Position numbers and translations under genes: made by a program. Positions 1-10,896 of a stretch of DNA of 64,000 bases are shown piece by piece. Origin of the DNA: Datisca glomerata (Eukaryota; Streptophyta; Magnoliopsida; Cucurbitales; Datiscaceae); the NCBI GenBank assembly GCA_003255025.1, contig QANY01013766.1, forward strand, positions 248,001-312,000, read 5' to 3'. Positions within the stretch are counted from its first letter, which is position 1, and each line of letters begins with the position of its first letter. The notes beneath the pieces were generated by a model that worked only from the letters and a program-made list of their open reading frames with translations, was not told where the DNA came from and ran no database searches.

Positions 1-777
1 AGTAACAAGATTAGATTAAATTTTCAAAAACAAGAGGAAAATATTAACACAAGAAAATAAATGTCCAGATGATTAATACATCTTTAGTATACTTCAACAT
101 ACTTAAAAATTATGAGTATGAGTCATATTAACTTCAATCATGATAGATTATTACGCACGTGGCATGAAAAACAAAATTTCAACCATTTTTATTTTTATTT
201 TGTTTGTAAATATTATTTGCAATATTAAATATGTTTTAATGATTTTTTTTATTTTACTTATTAAAAGTTAAATAGTCAACTTTCTATAGACCAATTGCAC
301 GTACAAAACAAATTAATATAACATTTCCCGAAAGTGTTTATATATTTTTAACATACATTCAAATATGATAATATACTCTTCATTCATCTTATTTCTTCCG
401 ATCTCATTTATCAGTAATCTTAAGGTTCTGATAACCTAACACTCTTTTTTAACTCATAAATTATCATGAAGTGATGACCTATCTTTATCACATAAAATTA
501 TTTAAAAAAAACATGTTAATCAAACAAATTGAAAGGAAGTTATTTATCAGACAAATTGATGTTTCCATCATTTAATTTATTGATTGATGTTTCAACACTA
601 ATTATGATAATTTTTACTGCATCACTTGACAGAAACTCAATGAATCAATTTGATTACACACAAAAAAAGAGACTAAAATGAAATATGTTATTTATGTATA
701 AGAAAGAATATAATTTGAATATTTAAGAAAAAAGATGATAATCAGAAGAGGTGGGGTTTGGTATGGGAAAGGCTTAC
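1..777 (-). other. presumed intron of the GDSL esterase gene (window edge)
   Basis: This AT-rich stretch follows the splice donor at 776-777 of the minus-strand GDSL gene. I see no reading frame resembling the missing C-terminal half of that family, so it is probably part of a long intron, with the remaining exons beyond the left edge. No repeat boundary was recognised. Confidence 0.4.
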
Positions 778-1221
778 CTTGAGAAAGGAGACAATGTAAT
801 GGAGATTGTGCTTGTATTCATGGAGTGGCACGTGTTGGAAAGCAGAACATCTATCAGGAAGGCAAGCGTCATTAGCGCCAAAAAAGACGGTGACTGCTAG
901 TGGTGCACCTCCGTCTCTTTCTGCTGCCGTCGTAGGAAACACCTTCTCTACCACCTTTAACGCCCACCTTGTGTTATACCCACTATACCCTCTCACCACC
1001 ACATCCACCTAAACATCACAGAAAAATTACTAAGTTACCATTTGCGTTCGTCAAACAGTTTTTCATCAAAGAAGAGGCTTAAGAAAAAGAGGAGAGAAAA
1101 TGAAAATGACATAATTATTTACCATGCGAGAGAAATGGTGGGCGAGAGAGGCACCCCAACCTCCATTGCCAAAGGACTCCTCTGTGATTGAATCACCAAA
1201 CAGATAAATTTTGGGCCTCAT
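778..1221 (-). CDS. GDSL esterase/lipase, CPRD49/isoamyl acetate-hydrolysing esterase type, first two exons (partial)
   Basis: Two exons are visible on the minus strand. Exon 1 (1221-1123) starts at an ATG and encodes 33 residues beginning MRPKIYLFGDSITEESFG, which holds the block I GDS nucleophile serine. It ends at a GT donor (GTAAATAA). Exon 2 (1008-778) follows a TTTAG acceptor in the same phase, encodes 77 residues and contains GYSGYNTRW and FFGANDACLP, the block II glycine and block III GxND motifs. It ends at a GTAAGC donor. There are no stops or frameshifts. Full-length relatives have about 240-255 residues, so the C-terminal half with the catalytic Asp/His is missing and presumably lies left of the window. 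Members of this family hydrolyse small ester substrates; the substrate here is unknown. It is the only host gene in the window that looks intact as far as it goes. Confidence 0.9.
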
Positions 1222-2636
1222 ATCGCTCTCCTCTTTCTACAATTTGCGAAAGATGGGAGTTGATTGCTGCTCTTATCCTTAACTGCAGACCCACTTGAAT
1301 TGACACCAGAAAAGAGAAGGCTGATGAATGGAAATTTAGAGAGAGAAAGGGGTTTTCCAGTTTTGATCTTGACTTCTTGGAGAGAGAGAGAAGCTTTTTG
1401 GGTATGGGGGTTGGGCCGGTTGGCTACTGCCTAAGTAGGCAAGTGGTTGTGTGGAGAGTAGACCTGTTTTTATTTTTAGGCTCTGACGTAGCACCTCTCA
1501 ATCCACCAATTGAGAGTTTTATTTGTCCTGTGGACGGTATTAGATATGTTGTCAGTTTGCTATGTACGAATGAATTGGCCGCTATAATTACCTAATTGCT
1601 CACCAGACCATTTGTAGACTGCTTGACTTCATAGTAAATCTATTGTTTTGCGAGGTTGCAGTGGAATCTTTTTTTTTTATAAAATTACTTAATTGATCTT
1701 CAGAATAATATTATTTTTATATAAATATAAAAATGTATATGACTAAAAAATTAAGATTATTTTATTTATTAACACTTAAAAATGTTATGATTTAATGGTG
1801 AGAGTATTAGATTATTTTGTTTGTTTTGATGTAATATGTAAGAAGATATGTTAGACATTTTTTACCCTCAGACTAAAAACTACTTATGAACAATAATTAC
1901 TTAATTTATAATAAGATGATCAACGTAAAAAATAACAAAAATGTAGATTTTGCCCATGAATTTTTTCGTATATACTTATAAATTTTTTGACCAAACCATT
2001 ATATTATGATTCTTCGTATAGATTTTCATCAAATATTGTTCATACAATTGAACTGATATCGCTTCAAGTGTATTAATGTGGTATATAATTTACAATATAA
2101 GATAATAATTCGTACAATGAAAACATTCATAATTTTCAGCTCAATAATCAAGATTATACAACTTAATGTTCCCAACATTCAACTTCAGACAAGAAGTAAT
2201 TTATTTTCTCCCTTTGAGCCAAAAGAAATAATAGCTAAAAGTTCATTCTCTTAGAACTAAATTACAATTACAAAAAAAAAATTCCCCAGAGCTTAATGAA
2301 AAGTACATGTATCTCACTTGCAGTCATCTTCCTCGCCTATTTTCTCGTATTCGAACCCACAAAATCTCATCCTTTACTCGAATCCAAATCTCTACTAATC
2401 ACAACCATATTTCCATATAACTGAGCACAAACCATTGAAATAGTACCCATTCAATCAAACCCCAAAAGATCACATCTATCTCTTCAATTCCATACCACCA
2501 AGTCCCCATTTTTCCAAAAAAATGTAAAAAAAATAAAACAGAGCTCGAATCATTCATTGAAGGTCTGAGTTTACCTTTGGGAGATTACGTGTTCCTATAG
2601 TCTCATTGGACCGCCAAGTCATTGAAGGAGTCGACG
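1222..2636. other. upstream region of the GDSL gene and AT-rich intergenic DNA
   Basis: The first 200 bp upstream of the GDSL start are rich in GA (for example 1379-1392), as is common in plant 5' leaders, so promoter and 5' UTR probably lie here. I could not single out a TATA box. The rest is AT-rich with no recognisable gene or repeat boundary. Confidence 0.35.
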
Positions 2637-3010
2637 ATGGAATCGTTGTTGGAGATGCCAAAAGTTATGGCGCTGCAGTTGATTGTGCGCGTGACTGAGA
2701 AGCTAGAGGCCAGAGAGGTATGATATTCCTTCATTCTCAGTAAAAAAAGAATTAACTTTATGAGTTTTGATTAAATGGTAAATGGGATGTAATATTCCTT
2801 GATTTATGGGGAATTTTGGATTCGAGCACTGTTTTTAAGGAAAAATTGGAGACCCTAGTAGGTATTTGTAAAACTAGTTCTGATTCGTATGGATTTAAAT
2901 TTGCGAAAAGAATTGGTGATTTTATGGGTTTGGATTTGAAGAAAATAAATAGCTTGAGGAAGAGACACAAAGAGAAGGATAGATCAGATGGAGATAGATC
3001 AGAAGGTTGA
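2637..3010 (+). other. two short coding-like segments, unidentified
   Basis: An ATG at 2637 opens 27 codons (start MESLLEMPKVMALQ) that run into GAGAG|GTATGA, a plausible splice donor. A second open segment (2816-3010, 64 codons, no ATG, Lys/Asp-rich C terminus) follows about 100 bp later. I do not recognise either. They lie just upstream of a miniature-element fragment and could be a captured gene piece or chance. Confidence that this is a gene is low. Confidence 0.15.
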
Positions 3011-3066
3011 GGCTCGTGAATGAGGGAGAATGGCTGAAGCTCGTGAATGAGGGATAAAGGCTGAAG
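3009..3066 (+). repeat. short tandem repeat, about 30-bp unit
   Basis: The phrase GAAGCTCGTGAATGAGGGA and a close variant occur in tandem here, with a third partial copy. It is a small local duplication. Confidence 0.5.
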
Positions 3067-3067
3067 C

Positions 3068-3249
3068 TGTATGCTCGGAATGAAAATACCCCTCGATTTA
3101 AAGGGGTATCAAGATATACTCATTAAAGGTATCTTGGACATTCCAACAATCTTTTAATCTTAAAAAAATATCAAACCAAACATGAGCATGTTGTAAATAC
3201 CTCACATTCCTAGCATATCACTCAACATACTTCCATACCAAACATGCCC
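3068..3249 (-). mobile_element. fragment of a Harbinger-like miniature element, inverted relative to the one at 4141-5054
   Basis: The reverse complement of this stretch lines up with 4141-4330. Both begin with a G-rich motif plus GTTTGGTAT and share blocks around GAATGT..AAGATACC and GAGCATAC. The right end, ACCAAACATGCCC, is followed by TAA (3250-3252), the usual PIF/Harbinger target. The opposite end was not found upstream, so this is probably a truncated copy. Confidence 0.45.
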
Positions 3250-3261
3250 TAAAAGCCTTTA

Positions 3262-4137
3262 GGTTTTTGGTAAGTTTGGGGAAGGAATGAAAGATGAATA
3301 TAAATATTTTTTATTAATGTATTTGTTTGGGGTATTATGTCTGGAGGCATAAGATTCTCCCTTTCTAGAGCAATCTGATAGCTTTTAAAGAGAGGGGGTA
3401 TCAAGCATGTTTCCTTCATTCACATTCTCTTTCTCACTCGTCATTTCTCTCTCATCTCTCATTTTCTTTTTATGCTTCATTAAATAATCTCAACAAAATA
3501 TATATTAGAAATTTCATCGATAAAATTTTTATTTTATGCAAATCTCACTTCCTAGATAGTTTTTTAGCCCAATTTTGTTTGGGCATGGGGTCTTTTTTAC
3601 CTAGAGGTAATATATGTTTTAACCGAAATTTTTGTGAGATTGTTTTAAAATCTGTGGGTTCTTTTGACTCAAAACGTAATGGGTGTTTTAAACCCAAAAT
3701 TTAATGTCATTTTTAAAATCTATTTTTTAAAAAAATTATAATTAGATTTTATAATATATATTTTTGGTGAATGTTAAATTTTTCAATAACTTCCTCTAAA
3801 TTCTTACATTTAAATTTTTGTAATCTAACTATTTATGAATATTAAGTTTCCTATAATATTCAAAATATTATTTAATTAAATATAATTAGCTCTTGAGAAT
3901 ATTAGATGGAAGAAAATATAAAACTATAATTTCATATATATATATATATAGACACAAAAAAATGCATAATACCATTAAAAAAATTTTACAAACCAAACAC
4001 AGTAATTTTGCATTTCCATTAATCTACTGCAATATTTCATCGTATTATCAAACATAGTAATCATGTATTCTCATCAATATAATTCCCACTAATCACATGA
4101 CTACATGTAATCTTAGAAAACCTGAACCAAACGATCC
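3262..4137. mobile_element. possible miniature inverted-repeat element
   Basis: The left end TTTAGGTTTTTGGTAAG and the reverse complement of the right end (TTTAGGATCGTTTGGTTC) are imperfect inverted repeats. The internal sequence is AT-rich and non-coding and includes an (AT)n run near 3936-3951. No exact target duplication is visible. It abuts the element starting at 4141. Confidence 0.35.
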
Positions 4138-4140
4138 TAA

Positions 4141-5054
4141 AGGTGTGTTTGGTATAGATGTATATTTTACATTTTCCCTGGAATGTTAGGGAATCTAATT
4201 GATTTCCATGTTTGATATCAAATTTGAGCAGGCATTGAGATCATTAGAATGTTAAGATACCCTTTATTTGAGGTATTTCAAACCCTCCCAAATCAGGAGG
4301 TATGTAGATGTCGAGCATACTCAAATTTTTACTACTATAACCATCTTCTTCTTCCTCATCTTCTTCTATCTTTCTTTGATTCTTGTACCCTAACAAGTTG
4401 TTGTTGATCTTATTCTGATGGACATTTTACTTACGTAAACTATCTCCATCTTCTTCTTTATCACCTTCTTCTATCGCCCTTAAGAAACATTCTTCTATCG
4501 CATTAGTTACTGAAAGAATGTCAATGACCCATACCTGATTTTGAAAATTGAAAGAAACAAATTCTTGGCGCAAAAAAGAAACGAAAAAAATGGAAGAAGA
4601 GAAAATTAATTAATTACTTGAGATGGATAAGTTGATGTTGTTATTGTTCATAACGGAACAAAGCTTGCGCTGTTGAGACTCTTCTAGTTGATGATCATGC
4701 ATTCTCCTAGTTTTGAGACTCTTCTAGTTGATGATAATGCGTTCTCCTTGAGAAACTGATCGAAGAGATGAGCGCCACAAAAATGAAATGAAAAATTTGG
4801 ATATCATAAAAGGAAAAACTTGGAAAAAATATAGAAGGTCAAAATTGGAAATCCACATAACATTTACAACATTCCCATACACATTCCATTAAAACAAACA
4901 AAATAATTTTACTATATCACCATTTTATCATGAAATTCTCAACTATTAACAAACAAAGTCATGTTAACATCCCGGATACTTACTTTCCCATAAACATATT
5001 CCAACAATCTTATTTCGGAAATCATCTGCTCACAATCTTATACCAAACGACCCC
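4141..5054. mobile_element. Harbinger-like miniature element with TAA target duplication
   Basis: The left end AGGTGTGTTTGGTATA and the right end TATACCAAACGACCCC are imperfect terminal inverted repeats. They are flanked by TAA on both sides (4138-4140 and 5055-5057), the target duplication typical of PIF/Harbinger elements. The 914-bp interior is AT-rich without a transposase frame, so it is non-autonomous. Confidence 0.55.
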
Positions 5055-5184
5055 TAAGAGAATTATGTAAATCTCAGTAGATCAGTCTTAATAAAAAAAA
5101 GTAAAAAAGGTAAAAAAATAAAAATAATGTTTTTATCTTGACGTTTATGTCGATGTGATACTAGAATCCATGACATTACGAACA

Positions 5185-5227
5185 ATTAGAGTTTAATGAA
5201 CAGATCCCCTCTTATTGAGATCCCAAC
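5185..5227 (+). repeat. left copy of a 42-bp direct repeat flanking copia-1
   Basis: This segment (ATTAGAGTTTAATGAAC...GAGATCC.AAC) recurs at 10368-10410 with only a few mismatches. It lies just outside the left LTR. Confidence 0.8.
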
Positions 5228-5233
5228 AGTTTA

Positions 5234-5515
5234 AGTCATGAAACAGTAAGAATGTTAAAACATGGGCAAATAGAGGAGGACTTAACAGCCTCCCTCTGAA
5301 TTGATTTTCATTAACTTTATTAACGAGTGCATACATGTATATTTATACATATTTCTATGCACAACTGCCTCTCTAACTACCTAACCAATTCCAATGACCA
5401 CAATTACAATATTTACGTAACTTGCCCTTCATCAAGTTGAACTACGTGAGCTTGATTGACAGTCTGTATGGTAGTTAGCTGACGTGGCATATGAGCTGAG
5501 TTGGCTTCCCTATCA
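5234..5515 (-). repeat. 3' LTR of copia-1
   Basis: It matches 10093-10371 throughout, for example at TTACGTAACTTGCCCTTCATC and CCTCTCTAACTACCTA. In minus orientation it starts TGATAGGGAAG, directly after a polypurine tract (GAGGGGGGA) at about 5516-5525. Confidence 0.85.
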
Positions 5516-5539
5516 TCCCCCCTCAAGCGAAAGGGGGTG

Positions 5540-6973
5540 TTAACCATGTGAAGCTTGGATTTCATGAACAAAAATCTTGGTTCAGACAAAGATGTAGTGA
5601 GAACAACCGGTGTCTGATCATGGGAAGGAGCAAAGCGAATATCAATTGATTTATTAAGCACCTTATCACGTATGAAGTGCATATCAACCTCAAGATGTTT
5701 AAATCGTGCATGAAGTACTGGATTAGCTACAAGAGAGAGAGCAGTCATGTTATCACATCAAACAATCGGTGATGATGCTAAAGGAAAGTACAGTTTAGTG
5801 AGTAAAGAGACAATCCAACTAACTTCAGCAATGGTGTTACAGAGAGCTCGATACTCATTCTCAGTACTTGAGTGAGCTACAACCCGCTACTTCTTTGAGG
5901 CCCAAGAAATCAAAGGAGATCCTAGAAAAATAACATAATCACCAGTAGATTTACGATCATTAAGACTGGAAGCCCAGTTAACATCATAAAACCCTCAATG
6001 TGAAAACTGGATAATGGTTTTAGAAGGAAACTATCATAAAGATTTCTTTTAAGATACCTGAGCAATCTTTTACAAGCATTCCAATGTGTAACAGTAGGCT
6101 TCTGAAAAAATTGACTCAATTTGTTGATAATATAGCCAATATTTGGACGTGTGATAAGAAGATACTTCAAAGAACCCACAACACTCCTATACAGAGTAAC
6201 ATCACTGAAAGCTTCAGAATTATCATGATGAAGCTTGATTGACACATTTTTTGGAGTTGAACAAGGCTTGAACAACTCTTGGCATGGACCATATTAGTCT
6301 TAATAAGGAGATTAATGATACAACCTACTTGGGATAAGTGAAAACCATCAGCAGTCCTCACAACTTCCATTCCCAGAAAATGATGAATACTGCCCAAATT
6401 CTTTAAAGCAAACTTATGATTTAACTCTCTAATCAGAAGCTGAATTCGATCTTCATGATAACCAGTGACCAAGATATCATCTACATAAATAAGTAGAATG
6501 ATGTTTATGCTCCCTGATTTGTATAAAAACAAAGAAGTATCTAAGATCGTATTAATAAAGCCCCATTGAAACACTGTGCCCCTTAGCTTTCCATACCAAG
6601 CATAGGGTGATTGTTTTAAACCATACAGTGCCTTCTTCAACCTGCATACATACTCATGAAATTAGCAGTCAATATAACCCTCAGGTTGAACCATGAAGAT
6701 AGGATCCTCCAAGGTAACATTAAGAAATGCATTATTCACGTCCAACTGATGAACTTTCCAATTGAAAAAAGCAGCTAGAGTTAGCACAATTCTCACAGTG
6801 GATGGCTTTACAATAGGAGAAAATGTCACATTGTAATCAATTCCTGGTGTTTGGTGAAAACCTTTGGCAACCAAGTGTGCCTTATATCTTTGAACACTTC
6901 CATCTTCATTAAACTTCAACTTAAAAACCCAGTGGTTTCCTACAAGAGTCATATTAGATTTATAGGGAACCAA
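5540..6973 (-). pseudogene. copia-1 reverse transcriptase and RNase H
   Basis: The 6973-6662 frame gives the N-terminal reverse transcriptase with NHWVFKLKFNEDGSVQRYKA, HLVAKGFHQ and KVHQLDVNNAFLN. The 6640-6167 frame continues with ALYGLKQSPYAWY and the catalytic IYVDDILVTG. RNase H pieces follow in 6275-5922 and 5748-5413 (start of the tail TALSLVANPVLHARFKHLEV). At least three frame breaks separate these pieces. In life this module would copy retrotransposon RNA into cDNA; here it is a relic. Confidence 0.9.
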
Positions 6974-7049
6974 ATCTCATGTTTTATTTTGCTGAAGAGC
7001 TTTGAACTTCAAGTCTATAGCCTGTCTCTAAGGAGTACACTGTAAAGCT

Positions 7050-7854
7050 TGTTTCACTGTTGTAGACTCAGTTAAGGCTTTATCAGTGTGCATATAGTGT
7101 TTGGAAGTGAGAAATGCTTTTGGCTTAAGTGAACTAGTTCTAGATCTAGTGATCATGGTATGCAGATTTTAAACAGGATTAGAAGAAGGTAATAATAATA
7201 TGGTGTTTGAAAGGTTAGAGATATGAATAATATTAGAGGTGTCACTAGAGTTAAAACTAGTGACAAAATGAACCTTTTTTAAAGGAAAAAAATCAATAAC
7301 CTGCAAGTTAGTAACGTAAGCAAGAATAGTAGATAAAGGTAAAGATTGAGAAGGGACAAAAGCATTGAAAGAGTTAGCACCCTGACTTAGAAGTAGGAAT
7401 AACATACTGAGGTATGACAGATGAAGTGAACTGAAATGTTGCACCATTAGGAAGTTATGCAGGTGAATATTGTGTGGGTTTATGCTTGGGAAAGCCTTTA
7501 GAAAAAAGGGAAATAAAACTCATTGAAAGTAAAATTAATGGTCATATACACTCTGCTAGAAGGATGAAGACATAAATATCCTTGTGAGAAGAAAAATAAC
7601 CAATGAATACAGACTGTTAGGATCTGAACTGAAACTTGTTTCTGTTATAAGGTCGAAGGTGAGGAAAACACTTAAATCCAAAAGGTTTGAGGAAGTAATA
7701 ATCAAGAGCTTTGTTGTACAAATTTTGATAGGGAGAAAAACCAGAAAGGACATTTTTTGGTAATCTATAAATCAAGTAAATTGAGTTTAAAAAGCATGGA
7801 ACCAAAAAGAAATATGTATGGAGGCATAGGTAAAGAGTGTGAGACTTGTCTTTA
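7050..7854 (-). pseudogene. copia-1 linker between integrase and reverse transcriptase
   Basis: This corresponds to the variable C-terminal integrase extension of copia polyproteins. The 7447-7169 frame is rich in Ser/Leu/Pro, and 7805-7556 carries overlapping frames with features of the post-integrase region (SGFSPYQNLYNKAL). Several frameshifts are present. The assignment rests mainly on position. Confidence 0.6.
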
Positions 7855-9060
7855 CTAAGTGCCTATGCTTCCTCTCCACTCTCCCATTTTTATTATGAGA
7901 GTGATGACAAGAGTGCTTGAATTGAATACCATGTGAAGCAAGAAAGCTCTAAAATAGTCAAAATTGACCTCCCCAATGAGACTGTACAGTTTTGATTCTA
8001 GCGTCAAATTGATTTCAAAAAGATTCTTAAACTGAACAAATGTCTTAAAGGCATCATAATTATGTTTTAAAGGATATAACCATGTATATCGACTGAAATC
8101 ATCAAGAGACAATATATAAAATCGATATCCATCTTGAGAAGAAACAGGAGCAGGGCCTCATACATATGTATGAACAAGTTGTAAAGGTTTGATGCATGAG
8201 AAATTGAAGTAGGATGATGTAAAACATGGTTTTTTTCTAAAGGACAGGTTGTACAGAAGAGGCATTTGAAGGTGAGATATGTATATTACGCTGTTTTAAG
8301 ATTTGAGAGAGTTTTCACACTAGGGTGGCCCAATTTCTTATGCCAGAGATAAAAAAATAGTAGAGGATTGTTTTTCAGAAGCTAAATGAGTGAGTAAATT
8401 GCATTGCAAAAGATTCAATTTGGATTTCAAACTGATTCACTATCCTGAGAGTATTGACAGTTATTTACGGTACTCAACTCAACTAAATTATAATTTGAAA
8501 CAGACTTTACAATATAAGAATGAACATGAAATGATTGAGATAATACTGACTTATTAGAACTAGATACATTGTCAGTAAGTGCTCAAGTTTTAGACAAAGA
8601 AAAAGTAGGTAAACCAGTAAGGTAGGATGCATGAGGTTTTATATCAGTAAGCTTGCAATTTAGTGATGCAACTCTTCTTCCTCTAGGTATCATCAACTTA
8701 TAAAGACCCTTCTTAAGTCTCCCTCTGAGAAAAACCCTCCTGGTTGCCTCATCCTTCACAAGACAGTAAGAAGAATGAAACTCAATAAATAGAGAATTAT
8801 CCTTAGTTAGTTGTGAAACACTAATTAAGTTCTTAATGTTAGGTATCCCAAGTAAAGATTTCAATTGAAGAATGACTGAGGCATGGGGAACAGGGAGAAA
8901 TGTGGAACCTATATGCGTAATATGTAAAACCATACCATCATCTAGAAGCAAATTATCTTTTCCATTATACTTCTAAGAAAAATGAAAATTGTTTAGCTCA
9001 CCAGTAACATGGTTAATGGCAACGCTGTCAATATACCGCGATGTATCATTTGCACAATCT
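7855..9060 (-). pseudogene. copia-1 protease, GAG-pre-integrase and integrase core
   Basis: Around 9000-9030 the minus strand reads IDSVAINHVTG, clearly the copia protease motif DSGATNHVT with the active-site Gly changed to Val. The 8951-8583 frame (LKSLLGIPNIKNLISVSQLT) is the pre-integrase region. The 8112-7855 frame starts SLDDFSRYTWLYPLKHNYDAF, the start of the integrase core including its first catalytic Asp. Stops and frameshifts interrupt the rest. Confidence 0.85.
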
Positions 9061-9159
9061 GAAGCAGCAACCAAGACAGTTGGAGAAAAATTTGTGTTCT
9101 ATTGATTCTAGAAGTGAGCACCATTTGTGATTGCTGGATTGAGCTTGCATTCCTTTGTC

Positions 9160-10059
9160 AAACCTGTAATAGCAGGTTAATGCATCATGTCCAATTCTAC
9201 CACAAACTTGGCAGATTAATATATTGCCATTTCTTCCACCTCATCCTCTCCTTCCTCCATTGAAATTTCCTCTATTATTTTGCTGATTGTTTGTTCCTCT
9301 ACCTCTTAAAGAACCATTAGTATTCTAATACTTTCATCTTCCAAAGTTGCTTCCAACAAAATTTACACTCATAGTTAGTTTCATGTTCAATTCAGTTTCA
9401 GCGTTGAGTCGTTCATTCTACACTCATGGCTCATAAGAAGAGCCTAGACTTCTTCAACAATTAGATCTTCATTCCTTGACGTAACAATTACTACAACGAA
9501 ATCATAATCACTCCCGAGTCCATTCAAAATGTGCAGTAAGTAGATCCTGCTCACTAATTGGATTCCCTGCAGCAGCTAGAGCACCGCCAATATTCCTCAT
9601 TTTCTCGCAATAATCTATGATTGTGTTACTCCGTTTCTTGAGAGTTTGAAGCTGGTTTTTCATTTGCAGCATTCTTGCATGCGATTGATTAGAGAAACTT
9701 CTCTCTAAGGCATGCCAAAGGTTCTTCAAGTGGCTATATTGAAGAATTATTCCCAAAATTCTCTCGGTCATAGACGATCTCAACTAGCTAAGCAAGAACT
9801 GGTCCTTCTTAATCTAAGAAACATATTTTGGATTAATAGTGCCATTAGGAAGCTTTTGTTGAGGTTCCTCACTTCCAATTGAAAATTCATCAAGACCATT
9901 ACCAATTATAGCAGGAACTACCTGTGATTTCCACAACATATAATTATCTCTATCTAACTTGATCAATTGAGATGAACTAAGTGTGTTGTTCAAAGATTTT
10001 GAGAGGAGACTTTCATCAGTAGAATTACCTTCATTGTTGGTGTTTGAATCTGTCGCCAT
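9160..10059 (-). pseudogene. copia-1 gag with zinc knuckle
   Basis: A plausible start is the ATG at 10059 (MATDSNTNNEGNST). The frame to 9814 contains LIKLDRDNYMLWKSQVVPAI, the N-terminal gag motif. The 9783-9508 frame has the UBN2-type gag core (HLKNLWHALERSFSNQSHAR, MKNQLQTLKK). Near 9165-9215 the strand reads CQVCGRIGHDALTC, a perfect CX2CX4HX4C zinc knuckle. The frame changes at least twice. Confidence 0.85.
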
Positions 10060-10080
10060 TGCTTCAAAGTAACCTAACGT

Positions 10081-10092
10081 GCTTTGATACCA
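10081..10092 (-). other. copia-1 primer-binding site
   Basis: The minus strand reads TGGTATCAAAGC directly after the 5' LTR. It differs by one base from TGGTATCAGAGC, the usual site for initiator tRNA-Met priming in plant copia elements. Confidence 0.8.
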
Positions 10093-10371
10093 AGTCACGA
10101 AATAGTAGGAAAGCTAAAACAAAGGGAAAACATAGGACTTAACAACCTCTCTCTGAACTGATTTTCATTAAATTTATTAACAAATTCATACAAGTATATT
10201 TATACATAGTTCTATACACAACTGCCTCTCTAACTACCTAGCCAATTCCAACGACCACAGTTACATTATTACGTAACTTGCCCTTCATCAAGCTGAGCTA
10301 TGTGAACTTGATTAATAGTCTACATGGTAGTTAGCTTACGTGGCATATGAGTTGAGTTGGCTTCCCTATTA
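10093..10371 (-). repeat. 5' LTR of copia-1
   Basis: It is the partner of 5234-5515. Its inner edge is set by the primer-binding site; its outer edge (TAATAGGGAAG on the minus strand) is a variant of TGATAGGGAAG in the other LTR. Confidence 0.85.
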
Positions 10372-10410
10372 GAGTTTAATGAACATATGCCCTCTTATTG
10401 AGATCCGAAC
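10368..10410 (+). repeat. right copy of the 42-bp direct repeat flanking copia-1
   Basis: It repeats 5185-5227 immediately outside the right LTR. It is much longer than a copia target duplication (5 bp). Confidence 0.8.
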
Positions 10411-10896
10411 ATGAAGGGATCTATTTCTGTATAGATGTATCTGTATCTGTATAGACGTATCTACATAGAAATTACAAATTCAGACAATGTGAAACAATAT
10501 TAAAGAGTACAAAGCTAAAACCTGAGTTATTTATTTATATTCTAGTTGATGTATATATAGGTAATAAATATTTTAATGATTCAAAAACATGCAAATTTAA
10601 TTCTAATACGTACAAATTTAACTAAAAAGGGTTGTCCTCTAGAATATGGGATGTTGCTTATCTCTTTCTCTCACCGCCTTACCTCGTCTACTCTAAACCA
10701 TTCCTTTTCTTTTCTGTTTCCATGATTCTTTCCTTTTCGATTATGTATTGGTGAGAATGTGTATGGTGCCCTAGATATTTAGGAGTACTTAGAGTGAGAG
10801 AGTGACCTGACTGGATCCCGCTGTAGCTTAGAGTCAGGTGCATCGTTTCTAGGTGGTGTTCTAAGAGATGATTTCACAGTTGAACTTATTTGTTTC
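10411..10896. other. AT-rich spacer and presumed LINE-1 leader
   Basis: A short TCTGTATAGATGTA-like tandem repeat sits at 10430-10460. The rest is AT-rich and then CT-rich (10655-10740), as in LINE or plant 5' leaders. No gene was seen. Confidence 0.3.

Larger units (their letters stand above)
5234..10371 (-). mobile_element. Ty1/copia LTR retrotransposon, decayed (copia-1)
   Basis: Two direct LTRs of about 280 bp bracket gag, protease, integrase, reverse transcriptase and RNase H remnants in copia order, read right to left on the minus strand. A primer-binding site lies beside the right (5') LTR and a purine-rich tract beside the left (3') LTR. Every coding module is broken by stops or frameshifts, so the copy cannot encode a working polyprotein. 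The exact LTR ends are uncertain by a few bases. Confidence 0.9.

Noticed and set aside
1377..1595. Plus-strand 72-codon frame upstream of the GDSL gene
   Set aside because: No family resemblance; it lies in the presumed promoter and leader of a gene on the other strand.
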